DNA of 5,133 nucleotides, from contig CANGMO010000219.1 of assembly GCA_947454295.1 (NCBI GenBank), positions 1 to 5,133 on the forward strand, written 5' to 3'. The notes below the pieces were generated by a model. It had not been told where the DNA came from and did not search any database. It saw only the letters and a program-made list of their open reading frames with translations. The DNA comes from Verrucomicrobiota bacterium (lineage in GTDB: Bacteria; Verrucomicrobiota; Verrucomicrobiia; Limisphaerales; UBA9464). How positions within the stretch are numbered: position 1 is the stretch's first letter; each line of letters starts with the position of its first letter. Made by a program: the position numbers and the translations under genes. Below, in pieces: positions 1 through 5,133 of this stretch.

Positions 1-1
1 A

Positions 2-361
2 TCCGGTGCGGGTCATGGGCCGGCGCGGAGTCCGGGTCAGCTGCCGGTGCACTACGCCCCGAAGGCCCGGCTTCGATGCCTGTCGTGGCGTGATGAAACC
101 GATCTCGCCCAACAGGCCGCGTCGCTGGGCGTGAATCCCTCGCGCACCTGGCTGGTGGCGTACAACACCATTCCGATGAGCGGTCGATGGGCTTGGGTGA
201 GCGTGATTCCAGAAGATCCGGAAGCCTATGCGCGCGGCCTGTACGGCGAATTGCACCGCGCGGACGACGCCGGCGCGGAATGGATCCTGGTGGAAGCGCT
301 GCCCCCGACCCCGGAATGGGCGGGCATCGCGGACCGCCTCCAGCGCGCATCGCGTCGATAG
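2..361 (+). CDS. sua5: L-threonylcarbamoyladenylate synthase (Sua5/YwlC type), C-terminal part
   Basis: This is the 3' end of a gene that starts left of the window; the frame is open from base 2 and ends with TAG at 359-361, giving 119 visible residues. Early on it reads SPGQLPVHYAPKARL, the conserved linker and start of the Sua5 domain (families typically show SPGM..-HYAP..PL). Near the end it reads AEWILVEALPPTPEWAGIADRL, matching the usual Sua5 ending in which a hydrophobic strand is followed by a proline turn and an (N/D)RL helix. The full enzyme makes threonylcarbamoyl-AMP from threonine, bicarbonate and ATP for t6A37 modification of ANN-decoding tRNAs in the cytoplasm. The catalytic YrdC domain is outside the window, so activity cannot be judged. 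The GTG at 47 lies inside the conserved linker and is not a real start. Having the Sua5 domain makes this the long Sua5/YwlC form rather than short TsaC. Confidence 0.85.
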   Translation, partial: SGAGHGPARSPGQLPVHYAPKARLRCLSWRDETDLAQQAASLGVNPSRTWLVAYNTIPMSGRWAWVSVIPEDPEAYARGLYGELHRADDAGAEWILVEALPPTPEWAGIADRLQRASRR

Positions 362-405
362 GCCGCGGAATCGCGTTTTGTTTCGAGCGCATTTGCAGTC
401 CGCGC

Positions 406-1248
406 ATGACCTTCTCGAAGCCCGAACTCGCGGTGGTGTGTGTGTGGATCCTCTCCGCCACCTTGGCGTGGCAATGGTATGCATGCCGTGCCACAGAGGT
501 CGAAGCGAGGCGGTTGGAGCGTGCTCTCAAGGACCGGGAGGCGGCATTGACCTCGTTGCAACAGGACTCCGAGAGACTGCATCTCGATTGGCTCCGCGCC
601 GATGCCGAAGGGTTGGGGCTGCGCGTCGGGCTCGCGTCACTTTTGGATCGGCATCGTGCAGGCGCCGGACCGGGGATTCCCTGGGACCCTCGTTCGGGAC
701 TGATCCGGATTCCCAAAGAGATGGGGATGCAGTTGCCGCTGACCACGCTTCGCTGGCACACCGGTCAACGTTCCGTGGCCATGCGGGAAGCGCTTCAGCT
801 TTCTGAAAAGGAAAGCGCGGCCATTGAGGCGGCGCTGCAGCGGTTCGATGGAGCCGCATCCTTGAGCCGGACGTGGGCTTGTGCGGAAGGTTCGACCGAC
901 CGCTGTAAGGAGAGTCCAAGTCCAACGTCCAAAGAACGGAAAGACCAAACACAAAGCCGCGAAGACGGTTTCGTCTTCGCGGCTTGGTTGTCTGCGGTCC
1001 TGACTTCCCGGGTCCCGAATTCAATCCAGCTCGCCGGCAGGATGCCGGCGCTCCGGAAGGAAGTGGATCAGTACACGCCTTCGACGATGTTCTTCTCCAT
1101 CGCGCCGAACGGGCGGACGTCGCCGACGCCGTCCCAGGCGTACGGGGGACGCGGAGCGCGGCGGATGGCTTCGTCGCGCTCGAGGAAGCGCGGCATGAAG
1201 AATTCCTTGGTCAGGGTGGTGAGCTCCACGCGACCGAATTCCCCGTAG
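406..1248 (+). CDS. Hypothetical membrane-anchored coiled-coil protein; 3' part probably spurious read-through
   Basis: I do not recognise a named family. Starting at ATG 406, 44 bp after the sua5 stop, the frame gives 280 residues. Residues 7-25 (ELAVVCVWILSATLAWQWYA) form one transmembrane or uncleaved signal segment. Residues about 28-65 are charged and heptad-like, probably a coiled coil. Residues about 90-145 contain WDPRSGLIRIPK and a helix LSEKESAAIEAALQRF, a pattern I associate with uncharacterised Verrucomicrobiota proteins. The topology suggests a short cytoplasmic N-terminus and a periplasmic coil. No Shine-Dalgarno is evident. After about position 900 the frame looks non-coding: it crosses three GTCCAA copies (914-932), a perfect hairpin (954-985) and 181 bp antisense to the next gene. 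Other frames have stops at 863-865 and 906-908, so a frameshift or stop loss near the true end is plausible. The region up to about 850 is the more credible coding part. Confidence 0.5.
   Translation: MTFSKPELAVVCVWILSATLAWQWYACRATEVEARRLERALKDREAALTSLQQDSERLHLDWLRADAEGLGLRVGLASLLDRHRAGAGPGIPWDPRSGLIRIPKEMGMQLPLTTLRWHTGQRSVAMREALQLSEKESAAIEAALQRFDGAASLSRTWACAEGSTDRCKESPSPTSKERKDQTQSREDGFVFAAWLSAVLTSRVPNSIQLAGRMPALRKEVDQYTPSTMFFSIAPNGRTSPTPSQAYGGRGARRMASSRSRKRGMKNSLVRVVSSTRPNSP
954..985. terminator. Perfect 14-bp hairpin between convergent genes, probable bidirectional terminator
   Basis: The arms AAGCCGCGAAGACG (954-967) and CGTCTTCGCGGCTT (972-985) are exact reverse complements with a four-base loop GTTT. 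The hairpin sits between the rightward gene starting at 406 and the leftward gene ending at 1068. There is no long T-run on either side; the minus-strand exit is moderately T-rich (GTGTTTGGTCTTTCC). Terminator function is therefore an inference from position and stem strength. Confidence 0.6.
1032..1050. repeat. Short GC-rich palindrome, possible interspersed repeat
   Basis: CGCCGGCA (1032-1039) and TGCCGGCG (1043-1050) are exact reverse complements around a three-base loop GGA. It lies 18 bp past the stop of the minus-strand adenylating-enzyme gene. The surrounding text (GGCAGGATGCCGGCGCTCC) resembles short palindromic units scattered between genes in high-GC Verrucomicrobiota, but only one copy is visible here. 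It could also help terminate the leftward transcript, although no T-tract follows. Confidence 0.4.
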
Positions 1249-2150
1249 CCCACGGGCTCCGCGGTGCTGGTCGGCTTCACCACACGCAGCACGGCGCGCG
1301 GCTGCGGGGCGTAGTAGGTGACGCTGAAATTGTCCTCGGGCTGCAGCGGCACGCTGGCGGCCAGACCCATCAGGGTGTTGCCGTAGGTGGGATAGAATCC
1401 GATGCGGCCTTCCAGCAGTTCCTCGACGAGGAAGCGCACTTCCTGCGGCTTCATGGAGGTGCCGCCGCAGAACACGCCGCGAATGCCGGCGTCCCAGAGA
1501 TTCACCTGCTCGGCCAGGGCTTCGAGCAGCTTCGGCGTGGTGAACAGGCCGGAGACCTTGCGGTGCTTCAGGATGGTCGCCGCCTGATCCACGACGTGCG
1601 CCATGTACTGCTTCGCCACGTCGAATTGCTTGTTGGTGATCAGCTTCTTCACGAAGCGCGGATCCAGATCGATGAAGTAGCAGGAGCTGCCGCGCACGTT
1701 GGCGAGATGCTCGATGGCGAGACGGAGACGGCGGGGGCCGGTCGGTCCCATCATCAGCCACGCGCCGCCCTTGGGGAAATGGGCGTCCGAGATCTTGTCG
1801 GAGAATTCGGAGTAATCGACCTTGTAGTCGTTCCACCCGATGCGTTGTTTCGGCATGCCAGTGGTACCGCCCGTTTCAAAGATGTTGAACGGCTTTCCCT
1901 TGAACGCGGCGGGAACCCACACCTCGGGCTGCAGATCGCGCAGGAACTCGTCCTGGAAGTGGGGGAACTTCTGCATGTCGGCGAAGGATTTGATCTCCTT
2001 GCGCGGATCGAAGTTTTTGGACGCCCAGTCGAGCCAGAACGGACAGCCGGTCTCGGGGCTGAAGTGCCACTGGATGATCTCGGCCAGATGCGCCTCAAGC
2101 TGAGCCTGCGCAGCCGCGACGGCTTCGGGGGAAACGGTGGGGATCGGCAT
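1068..2150 (-). CDS. PaaK/EhpF-like adenylate-forming enzyme (ANL superfamily), no C-terminal lid domain
   Basis: The 360-residue protein starts at ATG 2150-2148 and ends with TGA at 1070-1068. Residues 92-101 (ETGGTTGMPK) are the phosphate-binding motif of adenylate-forming enzymes. Residues 229-231 (GGT) and 253-259 (YPTYGNT) match the adenine-binding and A5-type motifs of phenylacetate-CoA ligases. Residues 303-348 hold GEFGRVELTTLT and DGVGDVRPF, where the A7 region is expected. These enzymes activate a carboxylate with ATP to an acyl- or aryl-adenylate; the substrate here is unknown. The chain ends 12 residues after DVRPF, so the mobile C-terminal domain of about 100 residues that carries the A10 lysine in PaaK (usually about 430 aa) is missing. 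Its compact length recalls EhpF-type phenazine-pathway proteins, but no phenazine genes are in view. No signal peptide is seen, so it is probably cytoplasmic. The terminator upstream suggests independent transcription. The fold assignment is firm and the specific role is open. Confidence 0.8.
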   Translation of the reverse strand: MPIPTVSPEAVAAAQAQLEAHLAEIIQWHFSPETGCPFWLDWASKNFDPRKEIKSFADMQKFPHFQDEFLRDLQPEVWVPAAFKGKPFNIFETGGTTGMPKQRIGWNDYKVDYSEFSDKISDAHFPKGGAWLMMGPTGPRRLRLAIEHLANVRGSSCYFIDLDPRFVKKLITNKQFDVAKQYMAHVVDQAATILKHRKVSGLFTTPKLLEALAEQVNLWDAGIRGVFCGGTSMKPQEVRFLVEELLEGRIGFYPTYGNTLMGLAASVPLQPEDNFSVTYYAPQPRAVLRVVKPTSTAEPVGYGEFGRVELTTLTKEFFMPRFLERDEAIRRAPRPPYAWDGVGDVRPFGAMEKNIVEGVY

Positions 2151-2222
2151 AAGTCAAATGACGGACGGCAGTCTAGTACGTGTTCGTACAATTGAAAACC
2201 GCAATTCTGAGGGGCAGAAAGC
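2151..2222 (-). promoter_or_regulatory. Leader/promoter region of the adenylating-enzyme gene, with inverted repeats
   Basis: These 72 bp lie between the terminator of the PEP-CTERM gene and the ATG at 2150 and are clearly richer in A/T than the surroundings. They must carry the promoter if the gene is transcribed separately. Two small inverted repeats are visible: GTACG (2176-2180) with CGTAC (2185-2189), and AATTG (2190-2194) with CAATT (2202-2206). On the minus strand a TTGCGG (2204-2199) could be a -35 element, but no -10 box stands at a good distance. There is no clear Shine-Dalgarno before the ATG. Confidence 0.3.
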
Positions 2223-2258
2223 AAAACTCCCCGCCCCGCCAACCGGGCGGGCGGGGAG
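2223..2258 (-). terminator. Rho-independent terminator of the PEP-CTERM gene
   Basis: On the minus strand, 18 nt after the TAA stop, a GC-rich stem forms between 2246-2258 and 2227-2240: 10 perfect outer base pairs, one bulged base, then 3 more pairs around a five-base loop. It is followed directly by TTTT (2226-2223). A strong GC stem plus a T-run is the classic intrinsic terminator. It separates the tandem secreted-protein genes from the adenylating-enzyme gene. Confidence 0.8.
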
Positions 2259-2276
2259 AGGCGGGGGAGTCCGGGC

Positions 2277-2954
2277 TTAGGCCGCTCGGCGGGTGCGGCG
2301 CCACCAGGTCATGCCGGTAACGCCGACGAGTGCTGCGATCGCACCCCAGGTGCCAGGCTCAGGCACTGCCTCACCGGTGAGGGTCAGGCTCCAGCTTTGG
2401 AGGCGCATGGTGCCGCCGAGTTCCAGGTCCGCGATGGCGAGTCGCCAGTCGCCGTTGCCGGATCCGCCGTTGAAGACGGCGAGCATCTCGGGACGCAGAA
2501 CGTCGGTCGGCAGCACGCGACCGTCCGGCTGGTAGGTTCCCGTCAGCACCCCGGAACCGAGGCTCGCGAGGTGGATGTCACTGCCGGCGAGATCGGAGAA
2601 ACTCACATTCCAACCGTCGTAGGATTGACCGATGAGGTCGGATCCACTGAATCCGACGCGGTTCAAGAGCATGGCGGAAGAGCCGAGATCCTTGTTGAGG
2701 AGCACGGTCATTTCACTGGCGAATCCGCTGCCGGATGCGGTTCCCACCAGGCTCAGGCTGACCTGGACCTGGGTGAGTGAGTAAATGAGCGAGTCGTTGA
2801 TGGTGGCCAGGAAGGTTTGGGGAGGATCCTGGTAGTCGGGGATATTCAGATTGACCGTGTACGTGCGGGTGGCCTCGGTGAGGATTCCCGCCGAAGCGGT
2901 CGCAAGAGACAGGGCGGCGATGATGCCGAGCGCTGCGGAGCGAATGAAGTTCAT
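2277..2954 (-). CDS. Secreted PEP-CTERM protein with P-domain-like beta-sandwich
   Basis: This 225-residue protein starts at ATG 2954-2952. Residues 1-22 are a signal peptide (FIR, then a hydrophobic run, probable cleavage after the A-S-A at 20-22). Residues about 45-195 resemble the proprotein-convertase P-domain: a strand-rich body ending in VFNGGSGNGDWRLAIADL and MRLQSWSLTLTG, like the family's G.W.L.v.D ... L.sWsL.l signature. Residues 197-225 are a PEP-CTERM sorting tail: VPEP, a hydrophobic segment (about 203-216), then WWRRTRR. Such tails direct exported proteins to an exosortase, which is thought to cut at the PEP motif and release or anchor the protein at the surface. No exosortase or protease domain is in the window. 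The gene follows the large surface-protein gene by 54 bp on the same strand and ends in a strong terminator, so co-transcription is plausible. The PEP-CTERM call is firm; the P-domain call is by eye. Confidence 0.85.
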   Translation of the reverse strand: MNFIRSAALGIIAALSLATASAGILTEATRTYTVNLNIPDYQDPPQTFLATINDSLIYSLTQVQVSLSLVGTASGSGFASEMTVLLNKDLGSSAMLLNRVGFSGSDLIGQSYDGWNVSFSDLAGSDIHLASLGSGVLTGTYQPDGRVLPTDVLRPEMLAVFNGGSGNGDWRLAIADLELGGTMRLQSWSLTLTGEAVPEPGTWGAIAALVGVTGMTWWRRTRRAA

Positions 2955-3008
2955 GGCGATGATCTGAGAAAGGGTTGAAGTCTCGCGCGGGATAAGGTCC
3001 TTGATGGA

Positions 3009-5132
3009 TCAGGGATTCGAGATGGCGCGGTAGAGACGGGAGGTTTCCGGCGGGTTCACATCGGTGTGTTCAAAGACGCCGGTGTCTGGGGCCGTGAAGG
3101 TAGCCTGGGGACTGAACTCGCTCCAGGTGTAGGGCGGGCTGAGGTTTGTCGTGTACTGAACCCGGTACGGATTCCCCGGCACGCCGATGAAGGTGACGAC
3201 GAAATCCACACCCGAGGGCAGGATCCGAATCGCGTTTGGTGCCCCGACGTTTGCCGAGGCCGCGATTTCGGTGACCGTCACGCTGCCGCTGACGCTGCCG
3301 CCGGCACCATCGCTGAGCGTGTAGGTGAAGCTGCCGTTGCCCGACGTTGCGGTGGGCGAGGTGAACACCACGAAGTTGCCGGCGATGACCACCGTGGCCC
3401 CGGACGGCTGCGGATTGCTGACCGCCGTGATGGAAAGCGTGTCGCCGTCGACGTCGGTGTCATTGGCGATCAACGCACTCTTGAGCACCTTGGCGACCTT
3501 GGTGTTGTTGGAGCGGGTGATCGTGTCGGCATTCGCGACCGGCGCGTGGTTCACCGGGGCGTCGCGGGTCACCGAGACCTGATAGGTTTTCGTGGTCGTG
3601 CCGTTGGGCGCAGTGACCAGGACGGTGATGGTGTTGGCACCGACGCTCAACGCGATGGCGCCGCTTGCGGTTCCGGAGGTGACCAGCGTGCCGTTAACGC
3701 GGACCGTCGCACCGCCTTGGAGAACGGTTGGCGTGACGGTGATCGAGGAGATCAAGCCGTCGACGCTCGCCGAGTAGCTGATCGTCGTGGCCGAGAACGA
3801 CGGCGAAAGTGTTCCGGCGCTCAGAACCAGCGCGGAAAGTTCGGCGCCGCTCGGGCGGGAGAGGGTCACATCGTTGCCGGTGCCACCCACATAGCTGAGG
3901 ATGAGGTTCACACCGCCGAAGCTCACAACCGAGCCCTCGGGCAGCCCGTTGAACGTGCCGGTGATGGCGTCGCTGCCGTCATTGTCCACGAGAACGACCG
4001 ATTCGCCGAGGGCCAGCGTGTAGCCGCCGTTGAGAATGAGGGTGGCGTTGCCGAGATCGACCGTTCCGGTGACGGTGAGCTGGCTGTAGGAGGTGCCCGC
4101 CGTGGTGGCCCCGTTGATGTTCAGTCCCAGCGTGGTATTGGCGTTGAGAGCCGCTCCGCTTCCCATGAGGATTCTTCCGGTGGCGCTGATTCCGTCGAGG
4201 AACAGGTCGGGAGCTAGCGCCTGTCCGTTGCCGACACCGGTGCCGCCGGTCACGGAACTCGAGCTGTAGCTCACACTGTTTCCCAGATTCAGGGCTGCGC
4301 CCGTGCGGACAAATACCGCGCCGCCCATGGCCGCCCCGCCGCCACCCGAGCGTGCGGAGCCGCTGGAAGCTGCCCCGCCGCCGCCGAAGCCAGGAGGCTG
4401 GGAATTGCCGCCGCCACCGCCGCCACCGAATCCGCCGCCACCGCCTCCACCGCCGCCTGCGCCGCCGCCGAATCCGCCGACGCCGCCACCAAAGCTGGCG
4501 CTACCGCCGCCACCGCCGCCGCCAAATCCGCCGTTGCCGCCGCTGCCGTTCAACGCCCGGTCGACGCCGCCGACACCACCACCACCTCCCCCTGGAAGCG
4601 TGCCGATCCACGGCCCGGCACCACCTCCGCCGCCGTTGACGCCGCCCGCACCGCCGGCGGTTGACTGGTAGGTGCCGCCGACCCCGCCGGAGTTGCCACC
4701 AAAGGTGCCGTTGAAGAACGCACCGGCAAACCCGGCAGGATGCGTGAAGCCGGCCCCGCCGTTGGCCCCAACACCAAAGCCGCCGCCGCCGCCCTGACCG
4801 TTTCCGGTGACGCCGATCGCGCCGTTGCCGCCCATGCCTCCACCACCGCCGAAGGCCAGCGTGCTCCCGGGAGCAATGCCGCCGTTGCCGCCGACCGCAC
4901 GGTTGCCGACAAAGGCCACGCTGTTCAGGGACAGGTTGCCCGCGTTGACAAAGATCGCGCCGCCGAATCCGGCGCCGCCGCCGGCGCCCAACTGGCTGTT
5001 CCCGCCGTTGCCGCCGCGGGCGTTGCCGTGAGCGAGTGTGAGGTTGCTGAACGAGAAGGTGGTGTTCGGAGTCGCCGGCAGATTGGCGTTGCTGGTGTCC
5101 GAGCTGATGCCGACGAAGAAGATGCGATCGCC
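3009..5132 (-). CDS. Large glycine-rich beta-helix surface protein with cadherin-like and Ig-like domains, N-terminus missing
   Basis: The frame is open from the right edge to TGA at 3011-3009: 707 visible residues, start outside the window. A TTG at 4991 is internal, since the same reading continues upstream as GDRIFFVGISSDTSNANLPA and NTTFSFSNLTLAHGNARGG. In visible numbering, residues about 50-75 and 270-300 are similar beta-helix rungs (GGAIFVNAG and GGAVFVRTG). Between them, about 80-268 is glycine-rich with runs of up to nine G. Residues 300-430 continue as beta repeats of autotransporter-like style (VTGTVDLGNATLILNGG, GTGNDVTLS). Residues 432-523 fit a cadherin-like beta-sandwich (LSALVLSAGTLSP ... 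KTYQVSVTR). Residues 528-622 fit an Ig/cadherin-like domain (HAPVANADT, NDTDVDGDTLSIT, GSFTYTLSDGAGG); its acidic loop may bind calcium. Residues about 627-707 form a terminal beta domain (PYRVQYTTNL ... RLYRAISNP) of a kind I associate with Verrucomicrobiota exported proteins. No PEP-CTERM tail or outer-membrane barrel is present. An adhesin or matrix role is inferred. Confidence 0.85.
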   Translation of the reverse strand, partial: GDRIFFVGISSDTSNANLPATPNTTFSFSNLTLAHGNARGGNGGNSQLGAGGGAGFGGAIFVNAGNLSLNSVAFVGNRAVGGNGGIAPGSTLAFGGGGGMGGNGAIGVTGNGQGGGGGFGVGANGGAGFTHPAGFAGAFFNGTFGGNSGGVGGTYQSTAGGAGGVNGGGGGAGPWIGTLPGGGGGGVGGVDRALNGSGGNGGFGGGGGGGSASFGGGVGGFGGGAGGGGGGGGGFGGGGGGGNSQPPGFGGGGAASSGSARSGGGGAAMGGAVFVRTGAALNLGNSVSYSSSSVTGGTGVGNGQALAPDLFLDGISATGRILMGSGAALNANTTLGLNINGATTAGTSYSQLTVTGTVDLGNATLILNGGYTLALGESVVLVDNDGSDAITGTFNGLPEGSVVSFGGVNLILSYVGGTGNDVTLSRPSGAELSALVLSAGTLSPSFSATTISYSASVDGLISSITVTPTVLQGGATVRVNGTLVTSGTASGAIALSVGANTITVLVTAPNGTTTKTYQVSVTRDAPVNHAPVANADTITRSNNTKVAKVLKSALIANDTDVDGDTLSITAVSNPQPSGATVVIAGNFVVFTSPTATSGNGSFTYTLSDGAGGSVSGSVTVTEIAASANVGAPNAIRILPSGVDFVVTFIGVPGNPYRVQYTTNLSPPYTWSEFSPQATFTAPDTGVFEHTDVNPPETSRLYRAISNP
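4332..4660 (-). repeat. Low-complexity GGN-codon tract encoding the poly-glycine insert
   Basis: The plus strand is almost entirely CCG/CCA/GCC triplets, which read as GGN glycine codons on the minus strand, broken by F, N, S and A codons. The reading frame is intact throughout. The strand bias is extreme compared with flanking coding DNA. Such tracts can change length by slippage or recombination and are prone to assembly errors. Less dense glycine-rich sequence continues to about 5020. Confidence 0.75.
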
Positions 5133-5133
5133 G

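Noticed and set aside
187..405. Earlier in-frame ATG at 187 for the coiled-coil protein
   Set aside because: It would overlap the sua5 coding end by 175 bp and add arginine-rich shadow sequence. The ATG at 406 directly precedes a transmembrane segment and follows the sua5 stop.
226..1024. Minus-strand open frames over the sua5 and coiled-coil region
   Set aside because: They have no recognisable motifs, are arginine- and proline-rich, and overlap better-supported plus-strand coding sequence and the hairpin.
984..2195. Plus-strand open frame of 403 codons
   Set aside because: It is the antisense shadow of the adenylating-enzyme gene. The translation is H-, G- and R-rich with no family motif, while the minus strand shows clear ANL motifs.
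3066..4217. Plus-strand open frame of 383 codons
   Set aside because: It is antisense to the cadherin-like and Ig-like domains of the surface protein. The composition (D, R, G, V rich) is what GC-rich antisense DNA gives.
4303..4671. Proline-rich plus-strand open frame of 122 codons
   Set aside because: The poly-proline is just the CCG/CCA complement of GGN glycine codons. The minus-strand frame continues on both sides with recognisable domains.
4320..5020. Repetitive triplets considered as a CRISPR or satellite array
   Set aside because: There are no constant repeats with unique spacers, and the tract is in frame with a large protein, so it is coding low complexity.

Overview
The window is GC-rich DNA from a bacterium most likely belonging to the Verrucomicrobiota. 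That is an inference from protein style. There is an exosortase-type PEP-CTERM tail ending in WWRRTRR. A giant glycine-rich secreted protein has a C-terminus (YRVQYTTNL ... RLYRAISNP) of a kind I associate with Verrucomicrobiota surface proteins. A small membrane-anchored coiled-coil protein also has a Verrucomicrobiota look. Starts generally lack a clear Shine-Dalgarno sequence. No rRNA or tRNA gene, insertion sequence or CRISPR array is visible.

Layout: (1) Positions 2-361, + strand, hold the last 119 residues of a Sua5-type L-threonylcarbamoyladenylate synthase, a tRNA t6A enzyme whose catalytic YrdC domain lies upstream of the window. (2) Starting at 406, + strand, is a hypothetical protein with one transmembrane segment and a coiled coil. 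Its frame stays open to 1248, through a perfect hairpin (954-985) and into the convergent gene, so its true end is doubtful. (3) Positions 1068-2150, - strand, hold a PaaK/EhpF-like member of the adenylate-forming enzyme superfamily, 360 aa, with no separate C-terminal lid domain. (4) Positions 2277-2954, - strand, hold a secreted PEP-CTERM protein whose body looks like a proprotein-convertase P-domain. A strong intrinsic terminator follows it at 2227-2258. (5) Positions 3009-5132, - strand, running off the right edge, hold a large secreted surface protein: beta-helix rungs interrupted by a glycine-rich insert, then a cadherin-like beta-sandwich, an Ig-like VDGD domain and a C-terminal beta domain.

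The two right-hand genes are in tandem, 54 bp apart, and end in a shared terminator, so they may form a transcription unit for cell-surface or extracellular-matrix material. The adenylating enzyme lies beyond that terminator and has its own AT-richer leader (2151-2222). The left two genes run rightward and meet it at a convergent junction with two palindromes. I see no single system joining all five genes. The points most worth a second look are the degenerate convergent junction, the lid-less adenylating enzyme, the P-domain carried on an exosortase substrate, and the glycine insert between two near-identical beta-helix rungs.
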